Position numbers and translations under genes: made by a program. A stretch of 36,753 nucleotides of DNA from DASXUX01 sp036504595. GTDB lineage: Bacteria; Planctomycetota; SZUA-567; H5-PLA8. This document shows positions 1 through 6,901 of the stretch, one piece after another. Every line of letters starts with the position of its first letter. Positions within the stretch are counted from its first letter, which is position 1. The notes beneath the pieces are model-generated. The model saw nothing but the letters and a program-made list of their open reading frames with translations, had not been told where the DNA came from and searched no databases. The stretch covers positions 1 through 36,753 of the forward strand of contig DASXUX010000080.1 of assembly GCA_036504595.1 (NCBI GenBank), written 5' to 3'.

Positions 1-72
1 GAACATCTGTTCGTACGCGACCTTCGCCTCCGCTAAAAAGGCCGCCAAACCTTCGTCGTAGCTGTTCGTCAT
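1..72 (-). CDS. Truncated gene, N-terminal 24 codons only (hypothetical)
   Basis: Reading leftwards from an ATG at 72, 24 codons are open to the window edge (start MTNSYDEGLAAF). A purine-rich AGGGAGGG ribosome binding site lies just upstream (about 76-90). The first residues have no signal peptide and look like a short acidic/amphipathic N-terminus. Too little is present to name a family. Confidence 0.5.
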   Translation of the reverse strand, partial: MTNSYDEGLAAFLAEAKVAYEQMF

Positions 73-188
73 TAGCCCATCCCTCCCTTTAAGAGAGGTT
101 TCGGCTATTTAGATATGCGCATTCAGCGACGTGCACCCCAGTCCGTGGCACTCGGCAAGAACCGCGAACCACGAACCATAAACCGGAG

Positions 189-833
189 TTACTTCGTTGC
201 CGCTTCGCCAGAGCCTTCCACGCGTGTGTAGATCGTGCTGGCTGCTTTTTCCCACTGCTCGCCTTTTTTGCGCTCCATCACGAACTCAATCCTGTCGTCG
301 GTGATTTTGCGGTAGATGACGCGCACGTCCGCAGGCCCGCACATGCCCGATTTTCCCGAAACATTGGCAACCAGCCGGTCGTTCTCGAAAGTCACATCGG
401 TGGAAAGCGCTGCATGGCCGGCGGAATCCGCCCAAAACACCGTCAGGTTCTTGGCGTCCCCCTCGCCTTTGCTGGCCGTGATCACCAGATGTCCGTCGAA
501 ACCATGGCCGCGAGCCAAATTCTTCTCGCCTTCCATGTTGCCGATCAGAGCGTTCCCGTTCAGGTCGGAGCGAATTGCGAACACGCCGTGCGCTTCCGAT
601 ACGCCTTCGGCAGCCTTGCCCGGAACGTCCACGCGCCAGCGCCCTTCCAGGAAATGCAGCGGCTTCAGTTGCTCATTAAGCTGTGGTGCAGCCGCCGTCT
701 CAATGGCTTCATCCTTCTGCATGTCTTCGTCGTCATTCCGATCCGCGTCATTGTCGTCTGGGTCGTCTGCGCGAGCCATCCACGGCGCGAAAGCGAATCC
801 AAAAGCTATAATCAAAGCAAGTAGTGGACGCAT
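189..833 (-). CDS. Secreted DUF1579/lipocalin-like protein
   Basis: Protein of 214 aa. The ATG at 833 is chosen over longer upstream readings because it follows a GGAGG site and opens a clear signal peptide (MRPLLALIIAFGFAFAPWMARA). A strongly acidic, Asp/Asn-rich segment follows (about residues 23-47). The rest (about 55-205) has the pattern of DUF1579-like small beta-barrels: FLEGRWR near the start, a GHGFDGH segment, then FWADSAGHAALSTDVTF. Family assignment is by pattern memory, not by a search. It probably sits in the periplasm or is secreted; ligand unknown. It is divergent from the SnoaL-like gene at 990, with a 156-nt intergenic region between them. Confidence 0.75.
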   Translation of the reverse strand: MRPLLALIIAFGFAFAPWMARADDPDDNDADRNDDEDMQKDEAIETAAAPQLNEQLKPLHFLEGRWRVDVPGKAAEGVSEAHGVFAIRSDLNGNALIGNMEGEKNLARGHGFDGHLVITASKGEGDAKNLTVFWADSAGHAALSTDVTFENDRLVANVSGKSGMCGPADVRVIYRKITDDRIEFVMERKKGEQWEKAASTIYTRVEGSGEAATK

Positions 834-989
834 AGTTTCCTCCAAATCAGAGGGCCTCCTCCGCCCTGACGCCGCTGTGTATACAAATATGGGGCCGAGG
901 GTTGGCCTCCGCGCCGAAAGGACTGCGCTGGACAAGACCGCTCCTGGCGCTAAGACCGAGCGAACACAAAACTCACGAGGAGGAGCCCC

Positions 990-1388
990 ATGTCCGAAGC
1001 CAACAAAGCTCTGGTCCGAAAATACTACGAAGCCGTGACGGGCGACCTGTCCAAGGTTGATGCCCTGCTTACCGCCGGCTTCGTGGACCATCACTTTCCG
1101 CCCGGCCTGCCGCCCGGTCCCGCTGGCGTGAAACAGTTCTTCACGAATATGGGCAGCGTGTTCAGCAATATGAAGATCGAACACCAGTTCATGCTCGCCG
1201 AAGGCAGCAAAGTGGACTGCCACTTCGTTTTCACCGCCAAGCAAACCGGCCCGTTCGGCGAGATTCCGGCCAAAGGCAACGCGATCCGTCTGCCGGCGAT
1301 CGCCACGTTCCGCATCGAAGGCAACAAACTCGCCGAAGCCTGGGAAATCTTCGACAGCGGCACCCTCTTTGGGCAGATGAAAGCGTAG
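990..1388 (+). CDS. SnoaL-like (NTF2 fold) protein
   Basis: Protein of 132 aa with a strong GAGGAGG ribosome binding site just upstream. The sequence fits the SnoaL/ester-cyclase-like NTF2 superfamily: an N-terminal helix with VRKYYEAV, the segment AGFVDHHFPPG, a central strand pair around MKIEHQFMLAEG and VDCHFVFTAKQTGPF, and a closing strand AEAWEIFDSGTLFGQM. The length is typical for a single-domain member. Such proteins include cyclases, hydrolases and binding proteins, so substrate cannot be inferred. No signal peptide is seen. It stands alone: the next gene starts after a heptad inverted repeat. Confidence 0.85.
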   Translation: MSEANKALVRKYYEAVTGDLSKVDALLTAGFVDHHFPPGLPPGPAGVKQFFTNMGSVFSNMKIEHQFMLAEGSKVDCHFVFTAKQTGPFGEIPAKGNAIRLPAIATFRIEGNKLAEAWEIFDSGTLFGQMKA

Positions 1389-1400
1389 AACAGATTGTTT

Positions 1401-1475
1401 GTTGTCCGTGGTCCGTTGTCAGTTGCTCGCAAGCGTTTCAGGTCGCCAGAAACAACTGACACCGGACCACGGACA
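1401..1475. repeat. Inverted heptad repeat, unit GTTGTCC
   Basis: The left arm (1403-1425) contains tandem 7-nt units of the form GTKGTCN. The right arm (1453-1475) is its reverse complement with one mismatch over 23 nt. The 27-nt centre would form a large loop. This is one of several inverted heptad arrays in the window, each with its own unit. It lies between the SnoaL-like gene and the XRE-cupin regulator and encloses no gene. Confidence 0.85.
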
Positions 1476-1562
1476 GATTCCGGTATACCGGACAGTATTC
1501 CACAATATCGTATTTGCATTCCAGCGCGCAGGAAGTATCTTCCGGTTTAGCGGAGAACGAAA

Positions 1563-2177
1563 ATGGCTGCTGCAAAGAAACAACCCGGAAAGACTAGCGT
1601 CAGTGAAACCCAGGCCGCCGATGCGGGCAATCTGGTCTGCCAACGTGTGCGCGAACTACGCAAAAAGAAGGGCTGGACGCTGGAAGAGATGTCCGCGGCC
1701 TGCGGTGTCAGCCGCTCCATGCTCAGCGAAATCGAACGCCAGCGCGCCAATCCGACGCTGGCCGTGGCGTTCCGCATTGCGCAGGCATTCGGCATGTCGC
1801 TGGGCGAACTGGTGGAAACTCCCGCCGCGACGCCGCAAGTCGAAGTGATCCGGGCGGACGACCGGACCTACCATTACCGAACGGACCGCCACTGCCGCAT
1901 CCGCACGCTCTCGCCGCTGCATCTGGAAAAATCAGTCGAGTACTACGAAGTCGTTCTGCGCCCCGGCGGCACCCTGCGCAGTCTTCCGCATTTCGAAGGC
2001 GCGCGCGAACTGCTGACCGTTCAGCAGGGCTCCGTGCGAGTGACATCCGGCCAGGACAGCGAGGAAATGCACCGCGGCGATTCCGCTCATTACCGAGCCG
2101 ACGTGAATCACGCCATCGAAAACATCGGCCAGGAAGATGCCGTGCTCTTCCTGGTGGTGACGTATTTGAAGGACTGA
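1563..2177 (+). CDS. XRE-family transcriptional regulator with C-terminal cupin
   Basis: Protein of 204 aa. An XRE/lambda-repressor helix-turn-helix spans about residues 24-84 (VCQRVRELRKKKGWTLEEMS, then CGVSRSMLSEIERQRANPT). A cupin_2 beta-barrel spans about 125-200 (RPGG, LLTVQQGSVRV, HRGDSAHYRADVNHAIEN). This HTH-cupin architecture is common in regulators of amino-acid and amine metabolism, where the cupin is thought to sense a small ligand. It is the first gene upstream of tdh-tpl-kbl on the same strand, so it is the likely regulator of that cluster; that is inferred from position only. Start: ATG at 1563 preceded by GGAGAA. Confidence 0.92.
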   Translation: MAAAKKQPGKTSVSETQAADAGNLVCQRVRELRKKKGWTLEEMSAACGVSRSMLSEIERQRANPTLAVAFRIAQAFGMSLGELVETPAATPQVEVIRADDRTYHYRTDRHCRIRTLSPLHLEKSVEYYEVVLRPGGTLRSLPHFEGARELLTVQQGSVRVTSGQDSEEMHRGDSAHYRADVNHAIENIGQEDAVLFLVVTYLKD

Positions 2178-2182
2178 ACGGC

Positions 2183-2261
2183 TGTCATTTGTCATTGGTC
2201 ATTTGTCATTAACAGCCCGCAGAACGCATGCGCAATGACCAATGACTAATGACCAATGACA
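2183..2261. repeat. Inverted heptad repeat, unit GTCATTN
   Basis: Left arm 2183-2210 holds four tandem GTCATTN heptads; right arm 2234-2261 holds four AATGACN heptads. The arms are reverse complements except at three positions, all at the variable seventh base. The short centre (2211-2233) gives a strong potential hairpin between the regulator gene and tdh. The tdh ribosome binding site follows about 10 nt after the right arm. Confidence 0.9.
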
Positions 2262-2289
2262 AAAAAGCAGGGGAGCCGGAGAAAGCTAC

Positions 2290-3351
2290 ATGAAAACAAT
2301 GAAAGCACTGGTCAAGAGGAAACGCGACGTCGGCCTGTGGCTGGAAGAAGTCCCCGTCCCGGAGATCGGCATCAACGACGTGCTGATCCAGATTCTCAAG
2401 ACGGGCATCTGCGGAACCGACGTGCACATCTACAACTGGGACGCCTGGGCGCAGAAGACGATTCCCGAAGGACTCGTCGTCGGCCACGAATTTACCGGCC
2501 GAATCGTCCAGACGGGCTCCAACGTGAAAGACTTCCGCGTCGGCGACATCGTCAGCGGCGAAGGCCACATGGTCTGCGGCCGCTGCCGAAATTGTCTGGC
2601 CGGTCGCCGGCATCTGTGCAAAGACACGCTCGGCGTCGGCGTGAATCGCCCCGGCGCCTTCGCCGAATACCTTTCGCTCCCGATGACCAACGTCTGGCTT
2701 CACGACAGCGCCGACGGCACTCACGTTTCGGGCATCAGCCGCGACGTTCAGTCGATTTTCGATCCGTTCGGAAATGCCGTGCACACGGCTCTGAGCTACG
2801 ACGTGCTGGGCGAAGATGTGCTCGTTACCGGCGCCGGTCCGATCGGCTGCATGGCCGCGGGCGTCGTCAAGCACGCTGGCGCACGGCACGTCGTTGTCAC
2901 GGACGTGAACCCGTGGCGGCTGAACCTCGCAAAGAAACTCGGCGCGACGCGCGTCGTTGACGTTCGCACCGAAAAGCTGAAGGACGTGCAGCGCGAACTG
3001 GGCATGCGCGAAGGCTTCGACGTGGGCCTGGAAATGAGCGGCAACCCCGCGGCCTTCCGCGAGATGATCGCCAGCATGTGCCACGGCGGCCGCATCGCCA
3101 TGCTGGGCATTCCCTCCGGCGACATGCTCATCGACTGGAACACCGTCATCTTCAACATGCTCACCATCAAAGGCATCTACGGCCGCGAGATGTACGAGAC
3201 CTGGTACAAAATGACCGTGATGCTGCAAAGCGGCCTGAACATCGACCCCGTTATCACGCACCGCATGCACTTTGCCGACTTCGAAAAAGGCTTTGAAGCG
3301 ATGCGCTCGGGGCAGTCGGGAAAGGTTGTGCTGACGTGGGCGGAAGGCTAA
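2290..3351 (+). CDS. tdh: L-threonine 3-dehydrogenase
   Basis: Protein of 353 aa of the zinc-dependent medium-chain dehydrogenase family. It oxidises L-threonine with NAD+ to 2-amino-3-ketobutyrate. Catalytic zinc residues are visible: C41 (GICGTDVHIYNWD), H66 and E67 (VVGHEF). Structural zinc cysteines are C96, C99, C102 and C110. All sit 3 residues later than in the E. coli enzyme because of the MKT extension; a start at the second Met (2299) would restore the usual numbering. The Rossmann motif GAGPIG is in the middle of the chain. The HIYNWD...GHEF signature and the partner kbl downstream favour threonine dehydrogenase over sorbitol or alcohol dehydrogenases. Part of the + strand cluster with tpl and kbl. 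Confidence 0.95.
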   Translation: MKTMKALVKRKRDVGLWLEEVPVPEIGINDVLIQILKTGICGTDVHIYNWDAWAQKTIPEGLVVGHEFTGRIVQTGSNVKDFRVGDIVSGEGHMVCGRCRNCLAGRRHLCKDTLGVGVNRPGAFAEYLSLPMTNVWLHDSADGTHVSGISRDVQSIFDPFGNAVHTALSYDVLGEDVLVTGAGPIGCMAAGVVKHAGARHVVVTDVNPWRLNLAKKLGATRVVDVRTEKLKDVQRELGMREGFDVGLEMSGNPAAFREMIASMCHGGRIAMLGIPSGDMLIDWNTVIFNMLTIKGIYGREMYETWYKMTVMLQSGLNIDPVITHRMHFADFEKGFEAMRSGQSGKVVLTWAEG

Positions 3352-3356
3352 CAGAA

Positions 3357-3392
3357 GTGCTGAGTACTGAGTCCTGAGTCCTGAGTGCTGAG
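3357..3392 (+). repeat. Heptad array CTGAGTN, left arm bracketing hicB
   Basis: Five tandem units of CTGAGTN directly follow the tdh stop codon. They are inverted relative to the array at 3683-3714, so the HicB-like gene sits between the two arms. Confidence 0.9.
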
Positions 3393-3428
3393 GCGCAAGC
3401 GTTTCAGAACGTGCGGAGTGACATTTCT

Positions 3429-3716
3429 ATGGAAAGGAAATCGAAGCAACCGGCGCTTGATCGTCCTTTCGACAAGCGCATTCTCGCCCGCGCAAGGCAG
3501 ATCGCGTCCCAGTACAAGATTGTGCTCGAACACATAGAAGGTGAGTGGTACGGGCACGGGCTGGAATATCCGGAGGCTATGGGCGACGGCAAGACTCGCA
3601 AAGCTGCCATTGCAGATACGCGTCGAGCCTTGGTTGCCGGCGTCGCGACGATGTTGGAACTGGGCCAGCAGCCGCCCCGCGCCACTCAGCACTCAGGACT
3701 CAGCACTCAGCACTAG
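3429..3716 (+). CDS. HicB-like antitoxin-family protein, orphan
   Basis: Protein of 95 aa. The ATG at 3429 is preferred to a GTG at 3411 because GGAG at 3415-3418 is correctly spaced from it. Residues about 28-82 match the HicB fold (YKIVLEHIEGEWYGHGLEYP, then GDGKTRKAAIADTRRALV). Residues 1-27 are a basic extension with RPFDKRILARARQIA, which I recall from planctomycete HicB-like proteins. There is no HicA toxin gene next to it, so a working toxin-antitoxin pair is not supported. The last 11 residues (ATQHSGLSTQH) are a translation of the flanking heptad array, and the stop codon TAG lies inside that array. The gene interrupts an otherwise metabolic cluster. Confidence 0.82.
   Translation: MERKSKQPALDRPFDKRILARARQIASQYKIVLEHIEGEWYGHGLEYPEAMGDGKTRKAAIADTRRALVAGVATMLELGQQPPRATQHSGLSTQH
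3683..3714 (-). repeat. Heptad array, right arm bracketing hicB
   Basis: Tandem CTCAGNA units, the reverse complement of the array at 3357-3392 with two mismatches over 32 nt. It is coding: it supplies the C-terminal tail and runs into the stop codon of the HicB-like gene. Confidence 0.9.
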
Positions 3717-3759
3717 TCATGTTCTGCGCACTGGCATGCGGATTTGAGGAACCACTTCT

Positions 3760-5154
3760 ATGCCAACCAAGCCCCGTCCTCCCCGCCGTTCCTGGGCTGA
3801 ACCGTGGAAGGTGAAGGTCGTCGAACCCATCAAGATGACGACGCGCGGGGAGCGCCAGCGTGCGATTGTGGCCGCCGGCTACAACACGTTCCTCCTGCGC
3901 TCCGAAGACGTCTACATCGATCTGCTCACCGACAGCGGCACCAGCGCGATGAGCGACTGGCAGTGGGCCGGCATGATGCTCGGCGATGAAGCCTACGCCG
4001 GCAGCCGAAACTTCTATCATCTGGAAGAGGCGGTCACCAAATACTATGGCTACCGCTTCACAGTCCCGACGCATCAGGGCCGCGGCGCCGAAAACATTTT
4101 ATCGAAGATGCTGATCAAGCCCGGCGATGTGATTCCCGGCAACATGTACTTCACGACCACACGGCTGCATCAGGAACTGGCTGGCGGGGAGTTCGCCGAT
4201 GTCATCATGCCCGAAGCGCACGACCCGGCGTTCGAACACCCGTTCAAAGGCAACGTCGATCTCGGCATCCTTGAAGACCTGATCAAGAAGGTGGGCTCCA
4301 AGCGCATTCCGTACATCTGCCTCGCCGGAACGGTGAACATGGCCGGCGGCCAGCCGATCTCCATGGCCAACCTTCGAGCGGTGCGGCAGTTCGCGAATCG
4401 CCACGGCATCCGCATTTTCCTGGACGCCACGCGCGCCGTTGAAAACGCGTACTTCATCCAGCAGCGCGAGGACGGCTATCGCGACAAGAAAGTCGCCGAG
4501 ATTCTCAAGGAGTTCTGCTCGTACAGTGACGGCTGTACCATGAGCGGCAAGAAAGACGCGTTGGTCAACATCGGCGGCTGGCTGGCGCTGAACGATCAGG
4601 AACTTTACGACGAAGCCAGCAATCTCGTCGTCGTCTACGAAGGCCTGCACACCTACGGCGGAATGGCCGGCCGCGACATGGAAGCAATGGCCCGCGGCAT
4701 CGCCGAATCCGTTCAGGACGATCACATCGCCGCGCGCGTGGGCCAGGTGGAGTATCTCGGGCAGAAGTTGATCGATTGGGACATCCCGGTTGTGCGCCCG
4801 ATCGGCGGGCACGCGGTGTACCTGGACGCCAAAGCCTTCTACCCTAACATTCCGCAGGATCATTTCCCGGCTCAGGCGCTGGCCGCCGACCTGTACCTGG
4901 ATTCGGGCGTGAGAGCGATGGAACGCGGCATTGTCTCCGCCGGCCGCGACCACAAGACCGGCGGACATCACCACCCCAAGCTGGAATTGGTGCGCCTGAC
5001 AATCCCGCGCCGCGTGTACACGCAAGCGCACATGGACGTCACCGCCGAATCCGTCGCCGCCGTCTTCGATCAGCGCGCAAACGCGCGCGGCCTGAAGATG
5101 GTGTACGAACCGAAGTACCTGCGGTTTTTCCAGGCGCGATTTGAACGACTTTAG
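3760..5154 (+). CDS. tpl: Tyrosine phenol-lyase (beta-tyrosinase)
   Basis: Protein of 464 aa, PLP-dependent fold-type I, beta-eliminating lyase family. It converts L-tyrosine and water to phenol, pyruvate and ammonia. With a constant offset of +8 to the Citrobacter freundii enzyme as I remember it, these positions match: Y79, R108, N193, D222 (pyridine nitrogen), R225, K265 (PLP lysine in MSGKKD), R412. The residues that separate Tpl from tryptophanase are also present: T132 (GNMYFTTTR), R389 (MERG) and F456. M288 of the reference is L296 here. Start: ATG at 3760 after GAGGAA. It lies between tdh and kbl, so it is probably part of an amino-acid degradation unit. I am confident of the family and fairly confident of tyrosine specificity. 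Confidence 0.92.
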   Translation: MPTKPRPPRRSWAEPWKVKVVEPIKMTTRGERQRAIVAAGYNTFLLRSEDVYIDLLTDSGTSAMSDWQWAGMMLGDEAYAGSRNFYHLEEAVTKYYGYRFTVPTHQGRGAENILSKMLIKPGDVIPGNMYFTTTRLHQELAGGEFADVIMPEAHDPAFEHPFKGNVDLGILEDLIKKVGSKRIPYICLAGTVNMAGGQPISMANLRAVRQFANRHGIRIFLDATRAVENAYFIQQREDGYRDKKVAEILKEFCSYSDGCTMSGKKDALVNIGGWLALNDQELYDEASNLVVVYEGLHTYGGMAGRDMEAMARGIAESVQDDHIAARVGQVEYLGQKLIDWDIPVVRPIGGHAVYLDAKAFYPNIPQDHFPAQALAADLYLDSGVRAMERGIVSAGRDHKTGGHHHPKLELVRLTIPRRVYTQAHMDVTAESVAAVFDQRANARGLKMVYEPKYLRFFQARFERL

Positions 5155-5186
5155 GGTTCAGGGTTCAGGGTTCGGGGTTCAGGGGC
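5153..5186 (+). repeat. Heptad array GGTTCAG, left arm bracketing membrane gene
   Basis: Four to five tandem GGTTCAG-type units begin at the last bases of the tpl stop codon and end just before the ATG of the membrane gene at 5189. Inverted counterpart at 5661-5692. Confidence 0.9.
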
Positions 5187-5188
5187 GG

Positions 5189-5701
5189 ATGAAGCGCTGG
5201 CGCTTTCAGATTCACCTTTCGACAATGGTCGTACTCTCGCTAGGCGCGGGTGTGCTGCTGTGGGCGAACGTTGCGCCGCGGAACAGATATATGGTTGGTA
5301 TGAACAACAGCCGGCCGTGGGCCATCGAGTGCTTTCAACACGCTTTTCAGGGCTGGCCGCTGAATATGCGCAAATGCGTTTCGCCAACAGTGGTATTGGT
5401 GGTTGTGCCGCAGGCAGCGCAGTCCGAGCTCGACACCTTGGTTGACGGGCATTGGGACTACACTCTTTTGACGTACGAGGGGTTTCTCCGATACGCTCCA
5501 AAGTCGGCGAGGAGCTACAGTTTTGCCAGCGAACCGGCCGTTGTTCCCACAGAGTGGCTATGGACCAGCTTAGTCTTGGACAGCATCCTCGCCCTCACCA
5601 TCCTCTTCGCCACCCTCTTCCTCTGCGAGTGGCGCATTCGCCGCCGCCCGAAGCAGCCTTCCCTGAACCCTGAACCCCGACCCCTGAACCCTACGCTTTA
5701 G
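5189..5701 (+). CDS. Small two-helix membrane protein of planctomycete type
   Basis: Protein of 170 aa. Open frame extends upstream to 5141, but that part is only translated heptad repeat (RVQGSGFGVQG), so the ATG at 5189 is preferred. No clear ribosome binding site is seen apart from G-rich repeat sequence. The N-terminus MKRWRFQIHLST followed by a TM helix (about 11-28) is a style I know from numerous planctomycete hypothetical proteins. A soluble middle region has two Cys (FQHAF, MRKCVSPTV) and a second TM helix lies at about 128-146 with a basic end (RIRRRPK). The C-terminal tail NPEPRPLNPTL is again translated heptad repeat. Function unknown. It splits tpl from kbl. Confidence 0.65.
   Translation: MKRWRFQIHLSTMVVLSLGAGVLLWANVAPRNRYMVGMNNSRPWAIECFQHAFQGWPLNMRKCVSPTVVLVVVPQAAQSELDTLVDGHWDYTLLTYEGFLRYAPKSARSYSFASEPAVVPTEWLWTSLVLDSILALTILFATLFLCEWRIRRRPKQPSLNPEPRPLNPTL
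5661..5692 (-). repeat. Heptad array, right arm bracketing membrane gene
   Basis: Tandem CTGAACC-type units, inverted relative to the array at 5153-5186. They encode the Pro/Asn-rich tail of the membrane protein and end about 20 nt before the kbl start. Confidence 0.9.
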
Positions 5702-5713
5702 TGGAGGTAAACA

Positions 5714-6901
5714 ATGTCCCACACACGCTTCTGCGAACATCTGCAACGCACACTAGCCGAGATCCAACAAGCCGGTCTGACCAAGAACGAACGCATCATC
5801 ACCACGCCGCAGAAGCCGCATCTGGCCACCAGCGCGCGCGGCGAGGTGCTCAATCTTTGCGCGAACAATTATCTCGGCATGGCCGATCACCCGGAGGTCA
5901 TCCGTGCGGCGCACGAGGCGCTCGACCGCTGGGGCTACGGGATGGCCAGCGTGCGCTTCATCTGTGGCACGCAACAGATTCATAAGCAGCTTGAGGACGC
6001 GCTGAGCAGATTTCTCGGGACCGAAGACACGATCCTCTATTCGTCGGCCTTTGACGCGAATGGCGGCCTGTTTGAGACGCTGCTGGGCGCGGAAGATGCG
6101 ATCATCAGCGATGAACTGAATCACGCGTCCATCATCGACGGCGTGCGGCTCTGCAAAGCCCAGCGCTTCCGCTACAAGAACAGCGACATGACCGATCTGG
6201 AGTCGCAGCTCAACGCCGCAGCGTCCGCACGCTTCCGTCTCATCGCCACCGACGGCGTGTTCTCGATGGACGGCATCATCGCCAACTTGCCGGGCATCTG
6301 CGACCTCGCGGCGAAGTACGACGCGCTGGTCATGGTGGACGATTCCCACGCCACCGGCTTCATGGGCCGCACCGGCCGCGGCACGCACGAACATCACGGC
6401 GTCATGGGCCGCATCGATATCCTGACCGGCACGCTGGGGAAAGCTCTGAGCGGCGGAGCGGGCGGATACACTTCAGGACGAAAAGAAATCGTGGCGATGC
6501 TCCGGCAGCGCTCGCGGCCGTATTTGTTCTCGAATTCAGTCCCGCCGCCAGTCGTTGGCGCGGCACTGAAAGCCGTCAGCCTGCTGGGCCAGAGCACCGA
6601 GTGGCGCGACCGCCTGGAGCAGAGCACGCGCTGGTTCCGCGAAGCGATGACGTCCGCCGGCTTCAAAATCGTGCCCGGCACGCACCCCATCGTGCCGATC
6701 ATGCTCGGCGACGCCATCCTGGCCGGAAAGATGGCCGAGCGCTTGCTGGAACTTGGGATTTACGTAATCGCCTTCTCGTACCCGGTCGTGCCGCAAGGCA
6801 AGGCGCGCATCCGCGTGCAGATCTCCGCCGCGCACACCCAAGCGGATCTGGAGTGCGCGGTCGAAGCATTCAAGAAAGTGAAAGCCGAACTAGGGATTTA
6901 G
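5714..6901 (+). CDS. kbl: 2-amino-3-ketobutyrate CoA ligase (glycine C-acetyltransferase)
   Basis: Protein of 395 aa, PLP-dependent alpha-oxoamine synthase family. It cleaves 2-amino-3-ketobutyrate with CoA to glycine and acetyl-CoA, the step after Tdh. Visible motifs: NNYLGMADHPEV, GMASVRFICGTQ (KBL-type), DELNHASIIDG with H137, VDDSHATGFMG with D209 and H212, and the PLP lysine K243 in TGTLGKALSGG. The GMASVRFICGTQ segment and the presence of tdh upstream point to Kbl rather than BioF, HemA or SPT. Strong GGAGG ribosome binding site before the ATG. Its 3' end overlaps the end of the convergent anti-sigma-like gene by 12 nt. Confidence 0.95.
   Translation: MSHTRFCEHLQRTLAEIQQAGLTKNERIITTPQKPHLATSARGEVLNLCANNYLGMADHPEVIRAAHEALDRWGYGMASVRFICGTQQIHKQLEDALSRFLGTEDTILYSSAFDANGGLFETLLGAEDAIISDELNHASIIDGVRLCKAQRFRYKNSDMTDLESQLNAAASARFRLIATDGVFSMDGIIANLPGICDLAAKYDALVMVDDSHATGFMGRTGRGTHEHHGVMGRIDILTGTLGKALSGGAGGYTSGRKEIVAMLRQRSRPYLFSNSVPPPVVGAALKAVSLLGQSTEWRDRLEQSTRWFREAMTSAGFKIVPGTHPIVPIMLGDAILAGKMAERLLELGIYVIAFSYPVVPQGKARIRVQISAAHTQADLECAVEAFKKVKAELGI

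Noticed and set aside
2209..3270. Long open frame (353 codons) on the - strand opposite tdh
   Set aside because: Product is a His/Val/Ala/Asp-rich composition typical of the antisense of a GC-rich gene; no ribosome binding site, and tdh is certain on the other strand.
3357..3714. CRISPR-like array
   Set aside because: The repeats are 7 nt, tandem without spacers and inverted at the other end; no cas genes are present.
3429..3716. Complete HicAB toxin-antitoxin module
   Set aside because: Only a HicB-like gene is present; no HicA-sized frame with its dsRBD pattern lies on either side.
4099..5031. 310-codon open frame opposite tpl
   Set aside because: Antisense shadow of a conserved gene; no recognisable domain.
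3760..5154. Tryptophanase (tnaA)
   Set aside because: T132, R389 and F456 match tyrosine phenol-lyase and differ from tryptophanase at these positions.
5714..6901. BioF (8-amino-7-oxononanoate synthase)
   Set aside because: The GMASVRFICGTQ segment and linkage to tdh fit Kbl; no biotin genes nearby.
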